Source: JAMIFN01 sp964608575 | GTDB lineage: Bacteria > Pseudomonadota > Gammaproteobacteria > Burkholderiales > Burkholderiaceae_C | Assembly: GCA_964608575.1 (NCBI GenBank) | Contig: CAZSPW010000026.1 | Span: forward strand, 1-19,801 | Direction: 5' to 3' | DNA: 19,801 bases | Part shown: positions 1-6,020 of the stretch, piece by piece | Numbering within the stretch: position 1 is the first letter of the stretch | Layout: every line of letters starts with the position of its first letter | Position numbers and translations under genes: made by a program | The notes under the pieces: model-generated | Database searches by the model: none | Seen by the model: the letters and a program-made list of their open reading frames with translations, nothing else | Told to the model about the DNA's origin: nothing

Positions 1-7
1 GATAAAA

Positions 8-30
8 AAGCGCCTACGGGCGCTTTTTTT
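8..30. terminator. Rho-independent terminator downstream of relA
   Basis: Seven-base-pair stem AAGCGCC/GGCGCTT (8-14 and 19-25) with loop TACG. It is flanked by an A-run on the left and a T-run on the right, so it can work in both directions. It probably ends relA on the minus strand and may also end a plus-strand gene that lies before the window. Confidence 0.85.
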
Positions 31-32
31 AT

Positions 33-86
33 GCATATTTTTGCAGGAATAAGCTGTTAAATCTGCCTGGGCAGCTCATCTTTTTG
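33..86 (-). repeat. Intergenic repeat, copy A
   Basis: Read on the minus strand, this stretch has an A-rich entry, a GAGCTGCCCAGGCAGATT hairpin core, and a tail ending CAAAAATATG. It aligns by eye with copies at 2420-2470 and 14413-14465, although it is the most diverged of the three. It sits between the relA stop codon and the relA terminator, so it would be transcribed as part of the relA 3' untranslated region. Function unknown. Confidence 0.5.
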
Positions 87-118
87 CAGTGGTTTTCCTG
101 GTGTTTTTGGAATGGCTC

Positions 119-2326
119 TCAGGCGCGTGAGCAGCTTTGTACGCCTTCGATTTGTTGGAGTTGGTTGCATATGGTGGGTAGTTGCTCGGTATGGTGCAAA
201 TCCAAAATCAGATGAATTTGTAGCAAACCTCGGCTATTTTGACTTTTGACACTACTGACGCTGATTTTCCCTTTGGCCAAACTGTCCATGACATCACGCA
301 GCAGGTGAGGGCGCTCGCGGGCGATCATTTGTAGGGCGACGCTATACGCATTTTTCCCAGCTTGGCTATTTTTCCCCCAGGCAACTTCGATTACGCGACT
401 GGCATCGCGAGCCAGTAGGGCTGCAAAGCTGGGGCAGTTGCAACGGTGGATGCTGACACCGCGTCCGCGTGTGACATAGCCGCTGATAGCGTCTGGCGGG
501 GCAGGGCGGCAGCATTTAGCCAGTTGGGTTAACAGGCTATCTACGCCTACGACCAAAACACCACCTTTGCCAGCTTCGCTCGGGCGCAGGGATTTTTTCA
601 GGCGTAGCGCTTCGGCGTTTTCCTGGCTAGGGGCTTCGCTTTGTGGCCGCAGGCTTTGTTCAATGGTACGCAGCGAGAGTTCGTCTTTGCCTATGGCCTC
701 AAACAATTGTTCTGCCGATTTCAAGCCTAGGCTTTGCGCTAAATCTTCAAGCTTGAGGGCGGTTTTGCCTTCGCGCTGTAAGAGTTTTTCTAGCTGTTCT
801 CGGCCTCGGGCGCGGGTCTCGTCCAGCGCTTGGGCATTAAACCAGGCGCGGACCTTGGCACGGGCGCGGCTGGATGCCAAATACCCCTCCTCAATCAGCC
901 AATTGCGCGAGGGTGCTCCCTCTTTCGCGGCGGTAATTTCCACCGTTTGTCCATTTTTTAGCGGGGTATTCAGTGGCACCAGTTGCCCATCCACGCGTGC
1001 GCCACGGCAGCGGTGTCCCAAATTGGTGTGTACGGCGTAAGCAAAATCTACGGGGCTGGCGCCAGCAGGTAAATCAACGACTCTGGCGTCAGGGGTGAAG
1101 ACATAAATGCGGTCTGCTAATAAATCGCTACCTGCAGGTTCGCTGATGTCGCGCTCCCAAGCCAAGAGCTGGCGTAGCATGGCGATTTTGGCGTCATATT
1201 CGCTGCTGGCAGATACGCCTGCATAGCCTTTAGCGCCCGCTTCTTTGTATGCCCAGTGCGCGGCCACGCCTGTTTCGGCGGCATCGTGCATGGCTTGCGT
1301 GCGGATTTGAATTTCCACAGGCAATTCGGGGTGGGCTGGAATGGCATTGCACACCACGGTGTGCAGGCTTTGGTAACCATTGATTTTAGGTTTTGCGATG
1401 TAGTCGCTGAATTCATCTGCCAGCGGTGTGTACAGGCTATGAATCAGCGCGAGTGTGGCATAACAGGCATCCACATCAGCGACCAAAATGCGCAGGGCGC
1501 GCACATCTAGCACTTCATCAAAACGCAGTTTTTTGCCGCGCATTTTTTTGACGATGCTATAGATGTGCTTGGGGCGGCCTTGCACATCTGCGCGTATGCC
1601 CGCTTGTGCTAGCGCCTGCGTAATGTGCTCTTGCAATTGCGCCATGATGGCTTCGCGCTGGATGCGGGTGGCAGCCAAGCTTTTAGCAATTTCTTTATAG
1701 ACCTCAGGCTCTAAAAAGCGAAAGGCTAAGTCTTCTAATTCCCATTTGATTTGCCAAATGCCTAAGCGATTGGCCAAGGGGGCAAAAATTTGCTGCGCTT
1801 GGCTGGCAAAAGCGGCATCAGGTGTTTGTTTAGCGTGGGCGCACCAGCGCAGGCTTTGCAGGCAACTCGCTAGCCCCAGCAGCACCACGCGCAAATCGCG
1901 CGAAAAAGCTAACAACATTTTGCGTACGCTTTCAGCTTGGCTAGGAGCGCCTGAGGCTTGCTTTTGCGGCAATGCAGCTTGCGCAGCCAGTCGCTGTGCT
2001 TGCATCATTTTGGTCGCTTCTACGGCCAAACGCGCGTAGTTTTCATCGAAAGCGTGGGTTAAAGCCTCCAGAGGCTTAGCCAGTTGTTCGCAAGCCAGAA
2101 CCAAATAGCTGGCCGCTTGTAAGGATTCTGTGGCGCCGAGGGATTGCAAAATCTCCGCTACGCCTTGAGCGTGATGCAAGGCATTTTCGCCAAAAGCCAC
2201 GCATTCGTGTGCTAACAGCGGGCTGGCAAATTTTTGCGCGCGCAGCAGTGCGTCAGCAGGCGCTGCGAGGTCTTGCGTGGCGGCGCTAATCAGTGCGCTG
2301 GGGCGAGTGGTGATGCTGCTTTTCAT
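119..2326 (-). CDS. relA: (p)ppGpp synthetase RelA (hydrolase-dead RSH protein)
   Basis: A 735-residue long RelA/SpoT homolog that would transfer pyrophosphate from ATP to GTP or GDP at the ribosome during amino acid starvation. The N-terminal HD-like domain (about 35-180) lacks the catalytic His-Asp pair; the place where it belongs reads AASYLVLACEQL (71-82), so I infer synthetase activity only. The synthetase domain (about 200-365) keeps LRFDEVLDVRALRI, NGYQSLHTVV and VEIQIRTQAMHDAAE. A TGS domain (about 405-467) follows. Next comes the Cys-rich zinc-finger region with CC at 605-606, H628 and C631, and then a C-terminal ACT/RRM domain (about 660-735). Length and domain order are normal for RelA. 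The position that is EXDD in E. coli RelA reads EFSD (305-308). The ATG start has only a weak ribosome-binding site. The gene is monocistronic, with a terminator at 8-30. SpoT is excluded by the degenerate HD domain. Confidence 0.95.
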   Translation of the reverse strand: MKSSITTRPSALISAATQDLAAPADALLRAQKFASPLLAHECVAFGENALHHAQGVAEILQSLGATESLQAASYLVLACEQLAKPLEALTHAFDENYARLAVEATKMMQAQRLAAQAALPQKQASGAPSQAESVRKMLLAFSRDLRVVLLGLASCLQSLRWCAHAKQTPDAAFASQAQQIFAPLANRLGIWQIKWELEDLAFRFLEPEVYKEIAKSLAATRIQREAIMAQLQEHITQALAQAGIRADVQGRPKHIYSIVKKMRGKKLRFDEVLDVRALRILVADVDACYATLALIHSLYTPLADEFSDYIAKPKINGYQSLHTVVCNAIPAHPELPVEIQIRTQAMHDAAETGVAAHWAYKEAGAKGYAGVSASSEYDAKIAMLRQLLAWERDISEPAGSDLLADRIYVFTPDARVVDLPAGASPVDFAYAVHTNLGHRCRGARVDGQLVPLNTPLKNGQTVEITAAKEGAPSRNWLIEEGYLASSRARAKVRAWFNAQALDETRARGREQLEKLLQREGKTALKLEDLAQSLGLKSAEQLFEAIGKDELSLRTIEQSLRPQSEAPSQENAEALRLKKSLRPSEAGKGGVLVVGVDSLLTQLAKCCRPAPPDAISGYVTRGRGVSIHRCNCPSFAALLARDASRVIEVAWGKNSQAGKNAYSVALQMIARERPHLLRDVMDSLAKGKISVSSVKSQNSRGLLQIHLILDLHHTEQLPTICNQLQQIEGVQSCSRA

Positions 2327-2368
2327 ACCGAGGTTTGTACCTGAGAACGACCCATAAAGGCCGCTGCC

Positions 2369-2374
2369 ATTATG
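2369..2374 (-). promoter_or_regulatory. Possible relA -10 element
   Basis: CATAAT on the minus strand lies about 40 bases before the relA start, giving a short leader. No convincing -35 lies 16-18 bases upstream (the sequence there is T-rich, near GTCTTT), so this call rests on the -10 match alone. Confidence 0.3.
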
Positions 2375-2419
2375 GCGCTCTTGGATGAGTTAGAAAGACG
2401 ATGATTTCTGAAAAATTAG

Positions 2420-2470
2420 CATGTTTTTGGGTATTTAGGCCGCCGAATCTGCCTGAGCAGCTATCAAAAA
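2420..2470 (-). repeat. Intergenic repeat, copy B
   Basis: On the minus strand it reads TTTTTGATAGCTGCTCAGGC, then AGATTCGGCGGCCTAAATAC, then CCAAAAACATG. The core forms a hairpin: AGCTGC/GCAG around TCAG. It lies between the rubredoxin terminator and the relA promoter region. Its T-rich start overlaps the T-tract of the rubredoxin terminator, so the two elements are fused end to end. Confidence 0.6.
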
Positions 2471-2495
2471 CAAAGCCCAGCGCGAGGGCTGGGCT
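2466..2495 (-). terminator. Rho-independent terminator of the rubredoxin gene
   Basis: Eight-base-pair stem AGCCCAGC/GCTGGGCT (2474-2481 and 2488-2495) with a six-base loop. On the minus strand it is followed by TTGTTTTT. It begins about 24 bases after the rubredoxin stop codon. Confidence 0.85.
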
Positions 2496-2518
2496 AGGTG
2501 TTTGTGAAGACCGGAAAA

Positions 2519-2698
2519 TCAAATCTCAACCAGTTCGAACTCTTCCTTGCAAGAGCCGCATTCTGGGCAAACCCAATTAGCTGGCAGATCGGCCCAGCGT
2601 GTGCCTGCTGGTACACCGTGTTCGGGGTCGCCTTGGGCTTCGTCATAAACCCAGCCGCAAATCATACAGGCATAGCATTTGAAATCGGTATCGCTCAT
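2519..2698 (-). CDS. Rubredoxin
   Basis: A 59-residue protein with the rubredoxin iron site: CMICGW at 11-16 and CPECG at 44-48, supplying the four Cys that bind a single iron. The aromatic core residues (Y/W/F) and the KEEFE tail fit the family, and the length is typical for the small cytoplasmic form (about 53-60 residues). It is a one-electron carrier; partners such as alkane hydroxylase, rubredoxin reductase or oxygen/peroxide-detoxifying enzymes cannot be read from this context. Two further Cys (8 and 50) lie outside the motif. The ATG is well supported by a GGAGAG ribosome-binding site eight bases upstream. It has its own terminator and a TATATT-like -10 at 2746-2751, so it is probably transcribed alone. 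A possible FNR-type box lies at 2793-2806. It is too short for many ORF finders, which instead report a spurious opposite-strand frame here. Confidence 0.95.
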   Translation of the reverse strand: MSDTDFKCYACMICGWVYDEAQGDPEHGVPAGTRWADLPANWVCPECGSCKEEFELVEI

Positions 2699-2745
2699 TG
2701 TTTACTCTCCATTGGTCGGGGGAAAATTTTTATCATCAGCGCCTG

Positions 2746-2751
2746 AATATA
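2746..2751 (-). promoter_or_regulatory. Probable -10 of the rubredoxin gene
   Basis: TATATT on the minus strand, about 48 bases before the rubredoxin start. The sequence 17 bases further upstream (AGGGCC) is a poor -35, which would fit an activator-dependent promoter. Confidence 0.35.
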
Positions 2752-2792
2752 ACTGGAGACCAGGGCGCGGCCCTAAGCCGTGTGCAGGGTGT

Positions 2793-2806
2793 TTGATGTG
2801 GGTCAT
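2793..2806. promoter_or_regulatory. Possible FNR/Anr-type binding site
   Basis: TTGAT-GTGG-GTCAT, one mismatch from the TTGAT-N4-GTCAA variant of the FNR/Anr box. Its centre is about 60 bases upstream of the transcription start inferred for the rubredoxin gene, a known class I activator spacing. It is about 37 bases upstream of the start inferred for czcI, which is not a standard spacing. This rests on a match by eye to a short degenerate motif. Confidence 0.3.
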
Positions 2807-2824
2807 ACGCCTAGTGTTTACCTG

Positions 2825-2830
2825 TAGAAT
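2825..2830 (+). promoter_or_regulatory. -10 element of czcI, leaderless-type spacing
   Basis: TAGAAT ends six bases before the czcI GTG, which places the expected transcription start on the GTG itself. There is no Shine-Dalgarno sequence between. No good -35 is visible at 17 bases (GTCATA), so an activator may be needed. Confidence 0.4.
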
Positions 2831-2836
2831 CGAGCC

Positions 2837-3208
2837 GTGCGCAAATTTTTGATTTTGTTTCTTTTGGTGTTGATGCCGCTACAGCTGACTTGGGCAGCCG
2901 TGGCCAGCTATTGCCAACACGAAACTGGGGCGGCCGCGCAGCACTTTAGCCACCATTCGCACCAGCACCAAGGGCAATCTGTGGACGCGCCCCGCGCAGA
3001 TAAAGGCGCAGCCAGCGGAAACCCCAGCATGGCAGATCTCGATTGCGCGGTTTGCCATGCCGCTTGTGCCGCAGCGCCCCTGCCTGCGGCCGCGCACTTG
3101 GCTTGTCCTAGCGTCAGCAGCTGGGGCGCCAGCCCCTATCGCCTGCACCATTCAGCCGCGCCACCAGCGCGCCTAGAGCGCCCACAGTGGCAGCGTGCCG
3201 CCGCCTGA
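2837..3208 (+). CDS. czcI: CzcI-like small periplasmic metal-resistance protein
   Basis: 123 residues. A signal peptide (about 1-20, MRKFLILFLLVLMPLQLTWA) leads to SYCQHETG and a His-rich stretch at 36-44. A Cys/His cluster C70-x2-C73-H74-x2-C77 follows, with a further Cys at 90. This matches, from memory, the small CzcI proteins found at the head of czcCBA operons in Cupriavidus and other Burkholderiales; their role in Czc expression or metal handling is not well settled. I infer periplasmic metal binding from the signal peptide and the His/Cys content. The start is GTG with no visible ribosome-binding site, and a -10-like TAGAAT lies exactly where a leaderless transcript would need it. An internal ATG at residue 13 would cut into the signal peptide and is less likely. 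First gene of the czc set, 160 bases before czcC. Confidence 0.8.
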   Translation: MRKFLILFLLVLMPLQLTWAAVASYCQHETGAAAQHFSHHSHQHQGQSVDAPRADKGAASGNPSMADLDCAVCHAACAAAPLPAAAHLACPSVSSWGASPYRLHHSAAPPARLERPQWQRAAA

Positions 3209-3317
3209 TTCGGCTGCGCGCACGACTTTTCTTGTTTTTGCTAAAGGGCTTAGCGCCCGTGCAGCCATGGCTGTGCGCGGCAGAGCCTGTGCATGTAATA
3301 GCGCCGTGAGCCGAATC
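3207..3317 (+). other. Nested inverted repeats in the czcI-czcC gap
   Basis: The czcI-czcC gap carries a perfect nine-base outer inverted repeat, GATTCGGCT (3207-3215) and AGCCGAATC (3309-3317). The left arm overlaps the czcI stop codon. Inside lies CGCGCAC (3217-3223) with GTGCGCG (3273-3279), then GGGC/GCCC (3246-3258) and the 12-base palindrome CAGCCATGGCTG (3262-3273). No T-run follows any stem, so a simple terminator is unlikely. The RNA could fold into a branched structure between the two genes. A 28-codon frame (3267-3353, ATG to TGA) ends just before the czcC ribosome-binding site, but nothing shows that it is translated. Confidence 0.45.
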
Positions 3318-3368
3318 TCCCCCGCTTCTCTTGCCCTGAATGGGCGTCGATGATTGGAGATTTTTAGC

Positions 3369-4658
3369 GTGAAGATTTGGAAAACCGCAAAACACCTGCC
3401 CTGGCTTTGCGTGGCAGCGTTGCACAGCACGGCTTGGGCGCAAGCGCCTAGCCCTAGCCCCAATACGGATTTAAGCCTAGAGCAAGCCCAGGCTCTGGCC
3501 TTGGCGCACAACCCCGAACTGGCCGCTGCGCAAGCGCAAACGGACGCAGCCCTAGCCCTGGCGCGGCAGCAGAGTTTATGGCCCAACCCCAGTTTGTCGT
3601 ATAGCCAAGAGGACGCTGGCAAGCCCGATCGCAGCCACAGCGTAGAGCTGAGCTGGCCGCTGGAACTGGGCGGCAAACGCAGCGCACGGCAAGCGCTGGC
3701 GCAAAGCGAAGCGCTTTTGACTGATGGCGAGCGCCAAGCGCTGGCCGCCAAAGTGCGCGCGCAAACCACGGCGGCGTATTTCGCCCTGGTGCTGGCGCAA
3801 GAGGGGCAGCGCCTAGCCAACGACAGCGCCGCGCTCGCCGCACAGGCCGCGCAGGCGGCAGGCAAGCGCGTGGCAGCGGGAAAAATATCCCCCGTGGAAC
3901 ACAGCCGCGCCTTGGCCGCCCAGGCTTTGGCGCAAGCGCAAGCCTTGCAAGCCGCTGCCGCCCAGCGCCAGGCCAGCGCAGATTTGGCCTTGTGGCTGGG
4001 GCAAGAGGCGCTGCCTGAGCACACGCAGTTATCCGCAGCGAAGGCAGAGACTTTGCCGCGCTTGCCCGCTTGGCCACCATTGCAAGCGGCTTTAGAGGCC
4101 GGGCCTGCGGCGAAAAACGCCCAGCTACAACTGGCACGCAGCCAGGCCGCAGGCGATCTGGCACGTAGTGCCCGCTGGCCTGATGTGACGCTCAGCCTAG
4201 GCGTCAAACGCGGGCGCGATGCGCAAACGCCGCGCCAGCAAATTTTGCTGGGGGTGTCTTTCCCTCTGCCTTTGTTTGACAGGCAGCAAGGCGCCATGCA
4301 AGCGGCGCAGCTGCAAGAGCAGGCCGTCCGCGAGCGCCAACGCGCCAGCCGCCTAGCCAGCACGCAGGCGCTGCGCTCGGCCTATGAAAACTACCAGTCC
4401 GCCGTGGGCGAGCTGCAACTGCTGCAAACCCAAGCCCTGCCTGCAGCGCAAAGCGCCGACCGCGCTGCGCGCATCGGTTTTGAATACGGCAAATTCAGCT
4501 TTTTAGAGCTACTGGATGCGCAGCGCAGCTGGCTAGCGGCGCAAAACCAGGCCCTGCAAACACAGGCCAATGCCTACCGCGCCCTGGCCGAAATCGAAAG
4601 CCTGCTAGGCCAGCCTTTGTCTGAGCTGGCGCAAGCCGCCCCTCTTGGAGAGAAATAA
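3369..4658 (+). CDS. czcC: CzcC-type outer membrane factor of an RND metal efflux pump
   Basis: 429 residues, TolC/OEP family. An N-terminal signal peptide ends near AWAQA (about 22-26) and has no lipobox Cys. The rest is the long Ala/Gln/Leu-rich helical pattern of the family, with two outer-membrane-factor repeats including NPELAAAQAQ and WPNPSLSYSQ in the first half and RWPDVTLSLG in the second. Trimers would form the channel across the outer membrane for CzcA and CzcB. I chose GTG at 3369 because GGAG at 3356-3359 sits nine bases before it; a TTG at 3354 would lie inside that ribosome-binding site. The last base of its TAA is the first base of the czcB ATG (TAATG), so translation is probably coupled. 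The substrate is inferred from the czcI/czcB/czcA context, not from this protein alone. Confidence 0.9.
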   Translation: MKIWKTAKHLPWLCVAALHSTAWAQAPSPSPNTDLSLEQAQALALAHNPELAAAQAQTDAALALARQQSLWPNPSLSYSQEDAGKPDRSHSVELSWPLELGGKRSARQALAQSEALLTDGERQALAAKVRAQTTAAYFALVLAQEGQRLANDSAALAAQAAQAAGKRVAAGKISPVEHSRALAAQALAQAQALQAAAAQRQASADLALWLGQEALPEHTQLSAAKAETLPRLPAWPPLQAALEAGPAAKNAQLQLARSQAAGDLARSARWPDVTLSLGVKRGRDAQTPRQQILLGVSFPLPLFDRQQGAMQAAQLQEQAVRERQRASRLASTQALRSAYENYQSAVGELQLLQTQALPAAQSADRAARIGFEYGKFSFLELLDAQRSWLAAQNQALQTQANAYRALAEIESLLGQPLSELAQAAPLGEK

Positions 4659-6007
4659 TGCAAAACAACACTTCCCGAAACACGCAAAAAAAATCACAAA
4701 AACGCTGGATAGCCGTGCTCTTGCTGCTCGGCGCGGTGCTGGCCGCAGCCATTGTGTGGTGGCCGCAAAACAAAGCCTCAGGCGAGACTGAGCATGGCCA
4801 CGGGCACGAACATGCGGCTGAACACGCCGATGAAGAGCACCACGGCAAGGAGGCCTCAGGCGAAAGCCACAGCCACCAAGACGCGGCAGAACATGTCGAT
4901 GAAGAACACCACGAGGGCGCCGTTGAGGCCAAAACAGGCGCAAACAAGGCCGAACATGAGGACGAAGGCGAACATCAAGAAGCGGCGATTCAGCTCAGTG
5001 CCCAGCAGCTTAAAACCGCTGGCATTAGCCTAGAGCAAGCCGCTCCTGCCAGCTTGGCGCTGCGCCTAGAGCTGCCCGCCGAGGTGCTGCTCAACGAAGA
5101 CCGCAGCGCCCACATCACCCCGCGTGTGGCGGGTGTGGTCGAAAGCGTGGCAGTCAGCCTAGGGCAAAGCGTGAAAAAAGGTCAAGTTTTGGCCATATTG
5201 GCCAGCCCCCAAGCCGCGCAACTGCGCAGCGACTGGCGCAATGCACAAAAACGCCTAGAGCTGGCGCAAAGCCTGCATGCCCGCGAAAAGCATTTGTGGC
5301 AAGAAAAAGTCTCGGCCGAGCAAGACTATCTGCAAGCGCAGCAGCAATTGAGCGAAGCACAAATCAATGCCGCTACAGCCAAGGCACAACTGGATGCCTT
5401 GGGCATAAGCGCTGACAACGAGGCATTAGGTAAATTGGCCTTGCGCGCGCCTTTTGATGGCTTGGTGCTAGAAAAACATCTGACCCTGGGCGAGGCCGTG
5501 AACGAAAGCACAGTCGCCTTCACCGTGGCCGATTTGCGCCAAGTTTGGGTGCAATTGAGCGTGCCTGCGCAACATCTGGCGCAAGTGCGCGTGGGGCAGC
5601 GCGTGCGTGTCGATAGCGCCAGTACGGGGCAAAGCGCAGAAGGTAAAGTGGCTTTTGTCGGCGCTTTGTTGGGCGCACAAACCCGCAGCGCTAACGCCCG
5701 CGTGCTGCTGGATAACCCGCAGCAAGCCTGGCGGCCAGGCTTGTTTGTCACCGCTTCGGTCTTTGCCCAAAGCCTGCAAGTGCCAGTCAGCGTGCACAGC
5801 AGTGCGGTGCAAACCGTAGAAGGCAAAACCAGCGTCTTTGTGCAAACACCCCAGGGCCTGCGTGCCCAAGCGGTGCAGCTGGGTGCCAGCGACGGCCAGC
5901 GTGTTGAGGTCAAACAAGGCCTGGCCGCAGGCACGATCTATGCCGCGCAAGGCAGCTTTGTGCTCAAGGCCGAGCAGGGCAAGAGCGCGGCCTCGCACGA
6001 GCATTAA
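4658..6007 (+). CDS. czcB: CzcB-type periplasmic adaptor (membrane fusion protein)
   Basis: 449 residues. A membrane anchor (about 17-35) is followed by a His/Glu-rich segment (about 45-107) with some 14 His, in which AAEH(A/V)DEEHH occurs twice. The adaptor core follows: a barrel-sandwich/lipoyl part (SAHITPRVAGVVESVAVSLG and the matching half RAPFDGLVLEKHLTLGEAV), an alpha-helical hairpin between them (about 190-245), then beta-barrel and membrane-proximal domains. It would link CzcA in the inner membrane to CzcC. The His-rich stretch probably binds periplasmic Zn/Co/Cd, as His-rich N-termini do in related CzcB proteins. The ATG is preceded by TTGGAGAG and overlaps the czcC stop. The czcA start lies 13 bases downstream with its own AAGAGG site. 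The C-terminus ends ASHEH, adding two more His. Confidence 0.92.
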   Translation: MQNNTSRNTQKKSQKRWIAVLLLLGAVLAAAIVWWPQNKASGETEHGHGHEHAAEHADEEHHGKEASGESHSHQDAAEHVDEEHHEGAVEAKTGANKAEHEDEGEHQEAAIQLSAQQLKTAGISLEQAAPASLALRLELPAEVLLNEDRSAHITPRVAGVVESVAVSLGQSVKKGQVLAILASPQAAQLRSDWRNAQKRLELAQSLHAREKHLWQEKVSAEQDYLQAQQQLSEAQINAATAKAQLDALGISADNEALGKLALRAPFDGLVLEKHLTLGEAVNESTVAFTVADLRQVWVQLSVPAQHLAQVRVGQRVRVDSASTGQSAEGKVAFVGALLGAQTRSANARVLLDNPQQAWRPGLFVTASVFAQSLQVPVSVHSSAVQTVEGKTSVFVQTPQGLRAQAVQLGASDGQRVEVKQGLAAGTIYAAQGSFVLKAEQGKSAASHEH

Positions 6008-6020
6008 AAGAGGCTGAGCG

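Noticed and set aside
567..1040. 157-codon plus-strand frame within relA
   Set aside because: Ser/Arg/Cys-rich shadow frame with no ribosome-binding site, opposite the conserved TGS region.
2498..2746. 82-codon plus-strand frame over the rubredoxin gene
   Set aside because: The minus strand encodes an unmistakable rubredoxin with ribosome-binding site and terminator; the plus frame crosses that terminator.
3173..4363. 396-codon open frame on the minus strand opposite czcC
   Set aside because: Ala/Cys/Arg-rich with no motif; it lies antisense to a clear outer membrane factor and arises from GC-rich codon bias.
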